Assembly (NCBI RefSeq): GCF_039536205.1 | Contig: NZ_BAAAYL010000001.1 | Location: forward strand, 5,208,001 to 5,272,000 | Reading direction: 5' to 3' | Length of the DNA: 64,000 nt | Source: Streptomyces sannanensis | GTDB lineage: Bacteria; Actinomycetota; Actinomycetes; Streptomycetales; Streptomycetaceae | Part shown: one piece after another, positions 49,272 through 58,028 of the stretch | Position numbering within the stretch: position 1 is the first letter of the stretch | Layout: each line of letters opens with the position of its first letter | The notes under the pieces: model-generated | The model's database searches: none | What the model was told of the DNA's origin: nothing | What the model saw: only the letters and a program-made list of their open reading frames with translations | Made by a program: the position numbers and the translations under genes

Positions 49272-50039
49272 TCAGTGATTCGACTGTACGATCGTGAACA
49301 CCGCGCCCTCCGGGTCCGCGACGGTCGCCAGCCGGCCGCTCGCCGCCTCCCTGGGCTCATGGAGGACATGACCACCGAGCTCCTCCACCCGCCGGGCGGC
49401 CTCGTCGGTGTCCGCCACCTCGAAGTACGTCATCCAGTGCGCGCCCAGGTCGCGCGGAAGCGCGTTGCCCACTCCGTGCAGGGAGGCCACCGGACGGCTC
49501 AGCAGATGCAGGGTCGTGTAGTCGAAATCCGCGGACACGACCGGCTCCAGGTCGTAGCCGAAGACCGACTGGTAGAACTTCCCGACCATCAGGGTTTCCC
49601 GGGTCACCAGCTCGTTCCACACCGGGGTGCCGGGCGGGCCGGCCGCCGCGATGCCCGCGTGCTCGGCGGCCTGCCAGATGCCGAACACCGCACCCTCCGG
49701 GTCGGAGGCGATGGCCAGCCGGCCCGCCTCCTCCGCGTCCAGTGGCCCGACTCCGATCGTGCCGCCGCAGGACCTGATGACCTCGGCGGTCTCGTCGGCG
49801 TCGTCGGTGGCCAGATAGGTCGTCCAGGCGATCGGCAGATGCCGGTCCGGCGGCAACTGCCCGATACCGGCGACCGGATCGCCGCCGAGCAGCGCACGGA
49901 CATAAGGCCCCAGGTGCTGCGGGCCGGGATGGAACTCCCAGCCGAACAGCCTCGAGTAGAACTCCTGCGTCGAGGTGAGGCCGTGCACCATGAGGCTCAC
50001 CCAGCAGGGGGTGCCGGGTGTGCGACGGGTCGCTGTCAT
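49272..50039 (-). CDS. VOC family protein with two glyoxalase-like domains
   Basis: A 255-residue protein of two VOC (vicinal oxygen chelate) modules. The first, residues 10-125, starts TPCWVSLMVHGLTSTQEFY and the second, residues 135-250, starts GTPVWNELVTRETLMVGKFY; each ends with DPEGAVFGI/DPEGAVFTI. Such two-domain proteins in Streptomyces include hydroxylases and antibiotic-binding proteins, but substrate is unknown. The ATG at 50039 has GAGGAGAG upstream. It is convergent with the kinase gene and divergent from the sulfurtransferase. Confidence 0.88.
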   Translation of the reverse strand: MTATRRTPGTPCWVSLMVHGLTSTQEFYSRLFGWEFHPGPQHLGPYVRALLGGDPVAGIGQLPPDRHLPIAWTTYLATDDADETAEVIRSCGGTIGVGPLDAEEAGRLAIASDPEGAVFGIWQAAEHAGIAAAGPPGTPVWNELVTRETLMVGKFYQSVFGYDLEPVVSADFDYTTLHLLSRPVASLHGVGNALPRDLGAHWMTYFEVADTDEAARRVEELGGHVLHEPREAASGRLATVADPEGAVFTIVQSNH

Positions 50040-50185
50040 CGTCAATCTCTCCTCGGACCGTCGTGGATACGTGCCCGTGCAGATGCTTGCATCACCTGTC
50101 GCCCGGCGCGGCCGGGCCGCGCCGCGTTTGGCTGGTTCCCGCAGGAGGGGTGGCTCCGGCAGAGCTCTACGCGAGGATGGCATCC

Positions 50186-51013
50186 ATGAATGCCATCATC
50201 TCCGCATCCGAACTTGCGAGCGAGTCGGCCGGGCCGCGGCCCCCGGTGCTCCTGGACGTCCGCTACCAGATGGGCGTCCCGAACCTTCGTTCCGCCTACG
50301 AGACCGCGCATATCCCCGGAGCCGTCTTCATCGACATGGAAGCGGAACTGGCCGCCCCGCCCGGCGCGGGGGGACGCCACCCGCTCCCGGACCTCGCCGT
50401 CTTCGGCGCGGCGATGCGCCGTGCGGGTGTGACCCCGTCCCGGCCCGTCGTCGTGTACGACGGCGGCCAGGGCTGGGCGGCGGCCCGTGCCTGGTGGCTG
50501 CTGCGCTTCACGGGACATCCGGACGTACGCGTCCTCGACGGCGGCCTCCCGGCGTGGACCGGCCCCCTCACCTCCGAAATCCCCTCCCCGCCGGAGGGCG
50601 ACTTCGTCCCGGCCCCCGGCGCCGCGCCCCTCCTCGACGCGGACGGCGCGGCGGTGCTGGCTCGTTCCGGCCTCCTCCTGGACGCCAGGGCCGCCGAGCG
50701 CTACCGCGGCGAGGTCGAGCCCATCGACCCGGTCGCCGGTCACATCCCGGGCGCGGTGTCCGCGCCCACGATGGAGAACGTCGACGAGGACGGCCGCTTC
50801 CTGCCCGCGGAGGCGCTCGCCGCCCGTTTCAAGGCCCTGGGCGCGGCCGAGGCCGCGGAGGTCGGCGTCTACTGCGGCTCGGGCGTCTCCGCGGCGCAGC
50901 AGGTCCTGGCCCTGGAGATCGCCGGCTTCCGTGCGGCGCTCTATGTGGGCTCCTGGTCGGAGTGGTGCGCCGACGCCTCCCGCCCCGTGGCGACGGGCCC
51001 CCACCCGGGCTGA
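50186..51013 (+). CDS. Rhodanese-type sulfurtransferase
   Basis: A 275-residue tandem-rhodanese protein; it transfers sulfane sulfur, e.g. thiosulfate or 3-mercaptopyruvate, to acceptors. Domain 1 (about 1-140) begins LLDVRYQMGVPN and has no catalytic Cys; domain 2 contains the active-site loop CGSGVSA with Cys230. AHIPGAVFIDME and GHIPGAVSAPTM mark the two folds. The short six-residue loop with GSGVSA is thiosulfate/mercaptopyruvate-type. Two ATGs (50177 and 50186) are possible; 50186 has GAGG at proper spacing. Confidence 0.9.
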   Translation: MNAIISASELASESAGPRPPVLLDVRYQMGVPNLRSAYETAHIPGAVFIDMEAELAAPPGAGGRHPLPDLAVFGAAMRRAGVTPSRPVVVYDGGQGWAAARAWWLLRFTGHPDVRVLDGGLPAWTGPLTSEIPSPPEGDFVPAPGAAPLLDADGAAVLARSGLLLDARAAERYRGEVEPIDPVAGHIPGAVSAPTMENVDEDGRFLPAEALAARFKALGAAEAAEVGVYCGSGVSAAQQVLALEIAGFRAALYVGSWSEWCADASRPVATGPHPG

Positions 51014-51031
51014 CCGCCGCCCGGCCGAGCG

Positions 51032-51124
51032 GTGCGTGTCCTGACCTAAAGCGCCGCACGGGCTCCGACGACGCATACCGCGAGGCGGGCCGGTGTGTCC
51101 GTCCTCAAGCGCCGGACGGGCTTC
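51032..51124. repeat. Two-unit intergenic repeat of a Streptomyces-type palindrome
   Basis: Unit 1 near 51032-51064 and unit 2 near 51093-51124 share GTGYGTGTCC...AAGCGCCGSACGGGCT. The second, GTCCTCAAGCGCCGGACGGG, belongs to a GC-rich repeat that I recall as common in Streptomyces intergenic DNA (reverse complement AGCCCGTCCGGCGCTTGAGG). The rest of 51014-51300 has no gene that I can support. Confidence 0.55.
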
Positions 51125-51300
51125 AGGGGACCGCCCAGCGCCCGGCGGCAGGGCCGGTCGCTGAGAGGCGGCGTCGGGCAGCGTCAGCGGCGCGTGCGCG
51201 GGCAGCCGAGCGGTCGGCAGCAGCAACCCCACTCAGCCTGTACGGCCGTCGAGGACCGGACACACGGGCCGGCCGGGCGTGCGTGGTCGGCCCGGTGCGC

Positions 51301-52338
51301 TCAGTCCTGCTTCTTGCGGCGCGTGCCGAAGACGATCTCGTCCCAGCTCGGGACCGCCGCCCGGCGGCCCGGGCGGACGCCGTCCGCTTCGGCCTGGCGG
51401 TCGGTCGTGCCGATCAGCCGGTCCCGGTGGCCGCTCACGGAGCGCGGCATGAGTACGTCCGCGTACGCGGAGCCCGCCGAGGCCGCCGGAGCCGGCGGCT
51501 CCTCCGCCTCGGCCTCCTCCGTCGGCTCGTCCGGCACCGGTGGCGCCTCGCTCTCCGCGGTGCGCTCGGGCACGACCATGTCCCCGCGGAAGCTCGGCAC
51601 GGCCTCCAGCAGGCTGGTGAGCGAGTCCCGCTCGGCGGGGCCGTCCCCCGTGTCCGCGACGGGCGTCGGCAGCTGCCGGTCGAGGGCACGGTCGAGTGGC
51701 CGGTCCCGCGGGAGCCGGGCGATCCTCGGCACGAAGGGGACGCTCGGCTCGGGCTGCGCGATCGCGTCGACGGTCTCACCGATCAGCGCGCGCGCCTCGT
51801 CGTCCACGGCCTGTACCAGTCGCCGCGGCGGGTCGTAGGTCCAGCTCGCGGAGTGCGGCTCACCGGCGACCCGGTAGACGAGCAGCACTTCCCAGGTGCC
51901 GTCGTCGCGCCGCCACGAGTCCCACTGGACGGAGTCCCTCTCGGCGCCGCGGAGCAGCAGACGCTCGGCGACGGCCTCGCCGAGGTGCGGCCCGGCGTTC
52001 TCCCCGGGGCGCCGCACGGGTGTCTTGCGGGCGCGCTCGGCCATGAAGGCGCGCTCGGCGAGCACAGGGCCCTCGAAGCGGCGTACCCGCTCGACGGGGA
52101 TGCCGGCCAGCTGGGCTACCTCCTCGGCGGAGGCACCGGCACGTATCCGGGCCTGGATGTCGCGCGGGCGGAGATGGCTCTCCACCTCGATCTCGATCTG
52201 ACCGAGCCGGGGGCGGTCGTTGCGCACCGCGGCGCGCAGCCGCTCGTCGATCGGAAGCGTGTACTCCGTGTTGTCCGCAGCCTTCAGCACCAGCCGTGTG
52301 CCGTCGTTGCTGACGGCCACGACACGCAGTTCGGGCAT
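51301..52338 (-). CDS. sepH: Cell division regulator SepH (DUF3071)
   Basis: A 345-residue protein. The N-terminal DUF3071 domain (residues 1-170) begins PELRVVAVSNDGTRLVLK and includes a helix-turn-helix-like segment ASAEEVAQLAGIPVERVRRFEG that in SepH is needed to bind and stimulate FtsZ assembly; the middle is low complexity Ala/Glu/Pro/Asp and the last 30 residues (RRAAVPSWDEIVFGTRRKK) are a conserved basic C-terminal motif. ATG at 52338 with GGGAGG. Normal length for the Streptomyces protein. Confidence 0.92.
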   Translation of the reverse strand: MPELRVVAVSNDGTRLVLKAADNTEYTLPIDERLRAAVRNDRPRLGQIEIEVESHLRPRDIQARIRAGASAEEVAQLAGIPVERVRRFEGPVLAERAFMAERARKTPVRRPGENAGPHLGEAVAERLLLRGAERDSVQWDSWRRDDGTWEVLLVYRVAGEPHSASWTYDPPRRLVQAVDDEARALIGETVDAIAQPEPSVPFVPRIARLPRDRPLDRALDRQLPTPVADTGDGPAERDSLTSLLEAVPSFRGDMVVPERTAESEAPPVPDEPTEEAEAEEPPAPAASAGSAYADVLMPRSVSGHRDRLIGTTDRQAEADGVRPGRRAAVPSWDEIVFGTRRKKQD

Positions 52339-52831
52339 GGGGACCTCCCGGGTGGTGCCTGCCGACGTCACGTGCGTCGCTGCTTCCGCTAGTCGAGTGT
52401 GGCCTGCCCGGGTTCAGCCTGCCACAACCTTGCCGAGTTGCCCGGCGTGTCGGGCATGGGCCCTGGAACGCCGCTATGGCACGGTTACCTGTTTGCAACG
52501 CAAAGTGACGGACTTGGTCACTCTGTGCAGCAGGCGCCCGTGCGGCCCGCGGCGCCGCCGGTTCGAGTGCCTTCTTTGGCCCCCTCCCGTGGGACTGTTC
52601 GCCGTGAAGGAGACCACTCCCAGGGCTCGTCACAGTACTCCATTCGGGCCATCCGGGTGGACCGGCGCGCCGCCGAAGTTGCCAGGAGAGGCGAGGGCTA
52701 CGGCGCGATACGCCCCTTCTGTGGTAGTTCGGTTTCACGTCTCCGTCAGAAACGGAACTATTCACTTCGCCCAAATATCCCTTTTCCGTGCAAGGTGTGC
52801 GAAATGAAGTGAGAGAAGAGCCCCCGCGGAA
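52339..52831 (-). promoter_or_regulatory. Intergenic region with candidate sepH promoter
   Basis: A 493-bp gene-free region. On the minus strand, TTGCAA (52493-52498), 16-nt spacer and TAGCGG (52471-52476) could be the sepH promoter, leaving a leader of about 125 nt. AGTGAC-N7-GTCACT (52504-52522) is a 6-bp-arm inverted repeat just upstream of it. The 52730-52810 part is AT-rich and could hold other control sites. I see no convincing small gene. Confidence 0.45.
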
Positions 52832-54139
52832 TCAGTCCCCGAGCACCCGCCGCAGATACGCGTTGCCGAACAGCCGGTCCGGATCCAGCCGGTCGCGGAT
52901 CGCGGTGAACTCGCCGAACCGGGGGTAAGCCCGTGCCAGGTATGCCGCGTCCCGGGTGTGCAGCTTGCCCCAGTGGGGCCGGCCCTCGTAGGCGGTCATG
53001 ATCCGCTCGACCGCGGTGAAGTACGACTGGAAGGGCGTACCCCTGTACATGTGTACGGCGATGTACGCGGTGTCCCGGCCCGAGGCCGTGGAGAGCGTGA
53101 TGTCGTCCGCGGGAGCCGTGCGCACCTCGACGGGGAACCCGATTCTGAGCCGGGACCGGTCGGTCATCGCCCTGACCTCGCGCAGCGCCGCCATCGCGGC
53201 CTCACGCGGAACGGCGTACTCCATCTCCACGAAACGCACCCGACGCGGACTTGTGAAGACCTTGTAAGGGATGTCCGTGTATGTACGGGCGGAGAGCGCC
53301 CGGCTCGAGATCTTCGCGATGGCCGGGATGGTCGCGGGTACCGCCCGGCCCAGTGAACAGACCGCCTGGAAGACGCCGTTGGAGAGGAACTCGTCCTCGA
53401 ACCAGCCGCTCAGCCTGCCCAGCGGAGCCTCCGGGCCCGCGCTGCGGTTGTTGCGCTTGGTGTTGCAGTTTCCCGTGTGCGGAAACCAGTAGAACTCGAA
53501 GTGCTCGTTCTCGGTGAAGAGCTCGTCGAACTCCGCTGTCACGCGTGCGAAACTCATCGGCTCTTCGCGGGCGTTCAGTAGGAAGAGCGGCTCCACGGCG
53601 AAGGTGATCGCGGTGACGATGCCGAGGGCGCCGAGACCGATCCTTGCCGCGGCGAAGATCTCGGCGTTCTCCTTCTCGGAGCAGTGGAGCACCCGCCCGT
53701 CCGCCGTCACCAACTCGAGCCCCCGGATCTGGGCGGCGAGCGAGGCCGAGTCGCGGCCGGTGCCATGGGTGCCGGTGCCGGTGGCGCCGGCCACCGTCTG
53801 CTCCATGATGTCGCCCATGTTCGTGAGCGACAGGTCCTCCCGGGCCAGGGCCGCGTTCAGCCGCTTCAACGGGGTGCCCGCCTGCACGGTCACCGTCCCC
53901 GCGGCACGGTCGATCTCGCGGATTCCGGTGAGCAGACCGGGGCGTATGAGCATGCCGTCGGTCGCGGTGACGGCGGTGAAGGAATGGCCGGTTCCCACGG
54001 CCTTCACCTTGAGGCCGTCCTTCGCGGCACTGCACACCGCGGCGGCGAGTTCCTCCACCGAGGCCGGGGTGACCTCCCGGGCCGGCCGGGCAGTGACATT
54101 GCCCGCCCAGTTACGCCATGGACTCCTTGCTCCGGTCAT
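52832..54139 (-). CDS. D-arabinono-1,4-lactone oxidase family FAD enzyme
   Basis: A 435-residue flavoprotein. FAD-binding domain (about 12-180): VKAVGTGHSFTAVT, with the histidine used for covalent FAD in this family, and AGATGTGTHGTGRDSA. C-terminal ALO domain: RPHWGKLHTRD (the HWxK motif) and the terminal LDPDRLFGNAYLRRVLG. These enzymes oxidise aldonolactones or related sugar alcohols (e.g. alditol oxidase). Its start (54139) overlaps the end of the MFS gene by 29 bp, so the two are in one operon. Confidence 0.9.
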   Translation of the reverse strand: MTGARSPWRNWAGNVTARPAREVTPASVEELAAAVCSAAKDGLKVKAVGTGHSFTAVTATDGMLIRPGLLTGIREIDRAAGTVTVQAGTPLKRLNAALAREDLSLTNMGDIMEQTVAGATGTGTHGTGRDSASLAAQIRGLELVTADGRVLHCSEKENAEIFAAARIGLGALGIVTAITFAVEPLFLLNAREEPMSFARVTAEFDELFTENEHFEFYWFPHTGNCNTKRNNRSAGPEAPLGRLSGWFEDEFLSNGVFQAVCSLGRAVPATIPAIAKISSRALSARTYTDIPYKVFTSPRRVRFVEMEYAVPREAAMAALREVRAMTDRSRLRIGFPVEVRTAPADDITLSTASGRDTAYIAVHMYRGTPFQSYFTAVERIMTAYEGRPHWGKLHTRDAAYLARAYPRFGEFTAIRDRLDPDRLFGNAYLRRVLGD

Positions 54140-55376
54140 CGGTGCCCTGCCTCCCCCTCGACGGCGGTCGGGTGGCTCCCTCCCGCTCCGGCACCGGCCT
54201 GCGCAGCCGGCGGTGGCCCAGCAACGCCACCACGGCCGCGAGCACTCCCGCTCCCGCGGCCACGGCGTACCCCGCCTGCGCCCCGGAAGCGTCGACCACC
54301 CAGCCTGCGGCCGAAGAACCGAGCGCGATACCGACCGCGAGCCCGGTAGTGGTCCAGGTCATGCCCTCGGTCAGCTTGCTGCGCGGCACGTGCTGTTCGA
54401 CGAGGGCCATCGTGGTCACCATCGTGGGTGCGATGGCAAGGCCCGCGACAAAGAGCGCCACGGCCAGGAGCGGAAGATTCCCGGCCAGTTGGAGGGGGAT
54501 CATACTCACGGCCATGGCGAGGACGCCCACCAGCCACCTGCGGGACGCCGGCCCCTTCAGATGCAGCAGCCCGAACACCACCCCGGCGAGGCAGGAGCCG
54601 AGCGCGTACACCGACAGCACCAGGCTCGCCGCCGCCTTGTGACCCTGCTCCTGGGCGAACGCCACGGTCACCACGTCCACCGTCCCGAATATGGTGCCGG
54701 TCGCCACGAAGGCGGCCACCAGCACCTGGAGCCCGGGGGAGCGCAGAGCGGACCCTCCGGACTGCTGCTCTCGCGGGTGCGGCACCGGCTCGGTGGCCCG
54801 CTGAGCGGTCAGCCAGAACACCCCGACCACCAGGAACCCGGCGGCGACGAGAGGGCCCGCCTCGGGGAACCAGGCCGTGGAGAGCCCGATGGACAGGATC
54901 GGGCCGATGATGAAGCACAGCTCGTCCGCGATCGACTCCCACGAGTACGCCGTGTGCAGCTCGCGCGCCGAACCGTGGTGGATCGCCGCCCAGCGGGCCC
55001 TGACCATCGAGCCGACGCTCGGTACACAGCCCGCGCCCGCCGCGAAGACGAAGAGCGTCCAGTCGGGGGCGTCCCGGTGGGCGCAGATCAGCAGACCGGC
55101 GACCGCCGCCACCGAGACCAGGGTGGCCGGGCGGAGCACCCGCGCCTGTCCGTAGCGGTCGACCAGCCGGGAGACCTGTGGGCCGATCACCGCGGCCGAC
55201 ATCGCGAGCGTCGCGGAGAGCGCTCCGGCGAGGCCGTACCGGCCGGTCAGCTGGGACACCATCGTCACGATGCCGATGCCCATCATCGACAGCGGCATGC
55301 GGCCGACGAAACCGGCCGCGGAGAACGCCTTGGTGCCGGGGGTGGCGAAGATCGCACGATAGGGACTGGGCAAGGG
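54111..55376 (-). CDS. MFS transporter, 12-helix
   Basis: A transporter of 421 residues from the TTG at 55376 (431 if the ATG at 55406 is used). About 12 hydrophobic helices; the loop between helices 2 and 3 reads [15 protein letters not shown] (motif A). The TTG is preferred: GGAG lies at the right distance, it begins MPSPYRAIF as in homologues that I recall, and the ATG at 55406 lies inside the apparent promoter. Substrate unknown. Co-transcribed with the lactone oxidase (29-bp overlap), so it may move a sugar acid or lactone product. Confidence 0.82.
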   Translation of the reverse strand, partial: PLPSPYRAIFATPGTKAFSAAGFVGRMPLSMMGIGIVTMVSQLTGRYGLAGALSATLAMSAAVIGPQVSRLVDRYGQARVLRPATLVSVAAVAGLLICAHRDAPDWTLFVFAAGAGCVPSVGSMVRARWAAIHHGSARELHTAYSWESIADELCFIIGPILSIGLSTAWFPEAGPLVAAGFLVVGVFWLTAQRATEPVPHPREQQSGGSALRSPGLQVLVAAFVATGTIFGTVDVVTVAFAQEQGHKAAASLVLSVYALGSCLAGVVFGLLHLKGPASRRWLVGVLAMAVSMIPLQLAGNLPLLAVALFVAGLAIAPTMVTTMALVEQHVPRSKLTEGMTWTTTGLAVGIALGSSAAGWVVDASGAQAGYAVAAGAGVLAAVVALLGHRRLRRPVPEREGATRPPSRGRQGTDDRSKESMA

Positions 55377-55408
55377 GCACTCCGGTGAGGCATGTAGATG
55401 GTCCATAC

Positions 55409-55439
55409 AGTTTAGGGGTTAAATTCGAGTGCTCACTCG
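55409..55439 (-). promoter_or_regulatory. Promoter and palindromic operator of the MFS-oxidase operon
   Basis: On the minus strand TAAACT (55414-55409) is a likely -10; 12-25 bp further upstream the sequence CGAGTG-CT-CACTCG (55426-55439) is a perfect palindrome covering the -35 area. A repressor site is likely; no regulator gene is adjacent. Confidence 0.5.
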
Positions 55440-55519
55440 GTTTCCGCCGCCCCGGCGGCGCGGGACCGGAGGGCGGGTACCTCCGGCACGGCCCGGGGGA
55501 GAGTGGCAGGATCGTTGCC

Positions 55520-56647
55520 ATGCCCGAACCGCGTGACGCTGCCCCGTACGACGCCCTGTTGCTGCTCTCCTTCGGCGGCCCCGAAGGCCCGGACGACGTC
55601 GTCCCGTTCCTGGAGAACGTGACCCGCGGCCGGGGCATCCCCAAGGAGCGGCTCAAGGAGGTCGGGCAGCACTACTTCCTCTTCGGCGGCGTCAGCCCCA
55701 TCAACGGCCAGAACCGCGCGCTCCTCGACGCTCTGCGCAAGGACTTCGCCGAGCACGGGCTGGACCTGCCGGTCCACTGGGGCAACCGCAACTGGGCGCC
55801 GTACCTCACCGACACCCTGCGCGAGATGGTCCAGGACGGGCACCGGCGCATCGCCGTGCTCACGACCAGCGCCTACGCCTCGTACTCCGGCTGCCGGCAG
55901 TACCGCGAGAACCTCGCGGGCGCCCTCGCCACGCTGGAGGCCGAGGGGCTGCCGCTGCCGCGCGTCGACAAGCTGCGGCACTACTTCAACCACCCCGGCT
56001 TCGTCCGCCCCATGGTCGAGGGCGTACTGGCCTCCCTCGCCGGACTTCCCGAGGAGGTGCGCGCGGGCGCCCACCTCGCCTTCACCACCCACTCCATCCC
56101 CGACTCGGCCGCCGACACCTCGGGACCGGCCGAGGAGCACGGCGAGGGCGGTGCCTACGTCAGGCAGCACCTGGACGTGGCCCGGACCGTCGCCGAGGCG
56201 GTGCGCGAGGAGACCGGCATCGAGCACCCCTGGCAGCTCGTCTACCAGTCGCGCAGCGGCGCCCCGCACATCCCGTGGCTGGAGCCGGACATCTGCGACC
56301 ACCTGGAGGAGCGGCACCGCGCGGGCGTCCCCGCGGTCGTGATGGTGCCGATCGGTTTCGTCTCCGACCACATGGAGGTCCTGTACGACCTCGACACCGA
56401 GGCCACCGCCAAGGCCGCCGAGCTGGGCCTGCCCGTCGCCCGGTCCGCCACGGTCGGCGCCGACCCACGGTTCGCGGCGGCGGTACGGGACCTGGTGCTG
56501 GAGCGCGCCGCGACCGAGCGGGGCGTCCCCGCCGAGCGCTGCGCCCTGGGCGCACTCGGCCCCAGCCACGACCTGTGCCCCGCCGGCTGCTGCCCGGCCC
56601 GTGCCGCAAGGCCCGCCGCGGCGGGCGCCGACAGCCCGTACGCGTAG
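55520..56647 (+). CDS. hemH: Ferrochelatase (coproporphyrin type)
   Basis: A 375-residue ferrochelatase. It inserts iron into porphyrin; actinobacterial enzymes use coproporphyrin III in the coproporphyrin-dependent haem pathway (CpfC). Motifs: [18 protein letters not shown] at the start, the metal-site histidine in FTTHSIP, and [19 protein letters not shown]. Clustered cysteines near the C-terminus (one at RCALGALG, further ones in [10 protein letters not shown]) fit the [2Fe-2S] ligand pattern of actinobacterial enzymes. CAGGAT 7 nt upstream of the ATG suggests a leaderless transcript. Followed by the inositol-phosphatase-type gene at 10 bp. Confidence 0.94.
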   Translation: MPEPRDAAPYDALLLLSFGGPEGPDDVVPFLENVTRGRGIPKERLKEVGQHYFLFGGVSPINGQNRALLDALRKDFAEHGLDLPVHWGNRNWAPYLTDTLREMVQDGHRRIAVLTTSAYASYSGCRQYRENLAGALATLEAEGLPLPRVDKLRHYFNHPGFVRPMVEGVLASLAGLPEEVRAGAHLAFTTHSIPDSAADTSGPAEEHGEGGAYVRQHLDVARTVAEAVREETGIEHPWQLVYQSRSGAPHIPWLEPDICDHLEERHRAGVPAVVMVPIGFVSDHMEVLYDLDTEATAKAAELGLPVARSATVGADPRFAAAVRDLVLERAATERGVPAERCALGALGPSHDLCPAGCCPARAARPAAAGADSPYA

Positions 56648-56657
56648 AGGAGCTCCT

Positions 56658-57464
56658 GTGACCGTGACCGACCCCCTGACCTCCGAACTCCTCTCCCTGG
56701 CCCTGGAAGCGGCCGGACGGGCCGGAGCGCTGCTGCGCGACGGCCGCCCGGCCGATCTGGGCGTCGCCGCGACCAAGTCCAGCCCGATCGACGTCGTCAC
56801 CGAGATGGACATCGCCGCGGAGAAGCTGATCACCGGCTTCCTCGCCGAGCACCGCCCCGCCGACGGCATCCTCGGCGAGGAGGGCGGGTCCACCGAGGGC
56901 AGCAGTGGCATCCGCTGGGTCGTCGACCCGCTCGACGGCACGGTGAACTACCTCTACGGCCTGCCGACCTGGGCCGTGTCCATCGCGGCCGAGGGGGACG
57001 GCGAGACGCTGGTGGGCGTCGTGGCGGCCCCGATGCGCGGTGAGACGTACCACGCGGTCCTCGGCGGCGGCGCGTACCTGGGTGACCGGCGGCTGCGCAC
57101 CCGTCCCGCCCCGCCGCTGGACCAGGCCCTGGTCTCGACCGGCTTCAACTACGTCCACTCGGTGCGCAGCCATCAGGCGGACGTCGCCCAGCGGCTGATC
57201 CCGAGGGTGCGCGACATCCGCCGGGGAGGCTCCGCCGCGGTCGATCTGTGCGACGTCGCGGCGGGCAGGCTGGACGCGTACTACGAGCGCGGCCTGAGCG
57301 CCTGGGACCTGGCGGCCGGCGACCTGATCGCCCGGGAGGCGGGCGCGCTGACCGGTGGCCGCCCCGGTGAGCGCCCGTCCCGTGAACTGGCGATCGCGGG
57401 CACCCCGGGGGTCTTCGAGCCGCTCCAGGCCCTGCTGGAGGAGTTCGGCGCCTGGCACGACTGA
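56658..57464 (+). CDS. Inositol monophosphatase family protein
   Basis: A 268-residue Mg-dependent phosphatase of the IMPase/FBPase superfamily. Signature motifs: EMDIAAEK and GEEGG (metal ligand Glu), VVDPLDGTVNYLYGLPTWAVSI (metal-binding DPLDGT), and ERGLSAWDLAAGDLIAREAG. Such enzymes dephosphorylate inositol phosphate or histidinol phosphate; the substrate is not decided by sequence. GTG start at 56658 with GGAG, 10 bp after hemH stop, same operon. Shared terminator with the opposite small gene at 57480. Confidence 0.92.
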   Translation: MTVTDPLTSELLSLALEAAGRAGALLRDGRPADLGVAATKSSPIDVVTEMDIAAEKLITGFLAEHRPADGILGEEGGSTEGSSGIRWVVDPLDGTVNYLYGLPTWAVSIAAEGDGETLVGVVAAPMRGETYHAVLGGGAYLGDRRLRTRPAPPLDQALVSTGFNYVHSVRSHQADVAQRLIPRVRDIRRGGSAAVDLCDVAAGRLDAYYERGLSAWDLAAGDLIAREAGALTGGRPGERPSRELAIAGTPGVFEPLQALLEEFGAWHD

Positions 57465-57479
57465 CGTGGCGCCGGGCGC

Positions 57480-57520
57480 ACGAGGCCCCCCGGTACCGTC
57501 CCGCGGCGCCGGGGCCTCGT
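57480..57520. terminator. Bidirectional terminator
   Basis: 10-bp arms ACGAGGCCCC and GGGGCCTCGT around a 21-nt GC-rich loop, between the inositol-phosphatase gene and the convergent small gene. Confidence 0.65.
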
Positions 57521-57527
57521 GTCGCGG

Positions 57528-57701
57528 TCAGGCGCCTGCGGCGCCGACCTCCACGCCGTGCTCGGCGGCGAGGCGATGCAGATCGTCCAGTGCGGCCTGC
57601 TCGACCTCCACGAGGAAGTCGTCGCCCGTTTCGCGAGCCCGCGTGAGGTCGGTCTCCGTGGCTTTTATGCGCTGCAGGAGACCTGCGGTGAATGCGTCCA
57701 T
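57528..57701 (-). CDS. Small conserved hypothetical protein
   Basis: A 57-residue, mostly helical, acidic protein. It starts DAFTAGLLQRIKATETDLT and continues RARETGDDFLVEVEQAALDD, a probable two-helix or coiled-coil unit. The ATG at 57701 has GAGGGGG at good spacing, so expression is credible; the frame upstream is not conserved-looking. Similar small proteins are usual between hemH-suhB and cutRS in Streptomyces, function unknown. Confidence 0.78.
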   Translation of the reverse strand: MDAFTAGLLQRIKATETDLTRARETGDDFLVEVEQAALDDLHRLAAEHGVEVGAAGA

Positions 57702-58028
57702 GGTTGCGCCCCCTCGTCGTGGGTCGATGGCACGGGGGTGTGCCCGTGGTGATTGCTCGATCACGCAGAGTCTCTGGGGGGACTGGGCATGTTGTGGCAT
57801 GCCACATACGGGGCGTGATCGCGGATGTGAGGACGTCCTCCCCAGCACGTCCCTCGAAGAAACCTCAACTCGCCCGGAAATCAGGGAATTCCCGTTCCGT
57901 TTCCCCGTGTGTCACCGCCCGCACCGCATCGGCTTACAGCCGGTTTACGCAAAGTGGAGGCAGGATGGAAGCGCACAGTCAGTGCTACAACTCGCCCTGA
58001 TCATGGGCTGACAGGAAGGAACAGCGCC
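57702..58028 (+). promoter_or_regulatory. cutRS upstream region
   Basis: A 327-bp gap between the small divergent gene and cutR. A GGAGGC-preceded ATG at 57965 opens an 11-codon ORF ending at 58000, 28 bp before the cutR start; it could act as a leader peptide or be chance. GGTTTACGC (about 57944) lies in a slightly AT-richer patch that may hold the promoter, but I cannot place -35/-10 boxes with confidence. Confidence 0.35.

Noticed and set aside
52560-52580. GGTTCGAGTGCC resembling a tRNA T-loop
   Set aside because: No acceptor stem, D-arm or anticodon arm can be built around it.
52399-52812. 137-codon ORF in the sepH/oxidase gap
   Set aside because: No ribosome-binding site, mixed composition and no similarity that I recognise; treated as intergenic DNA.
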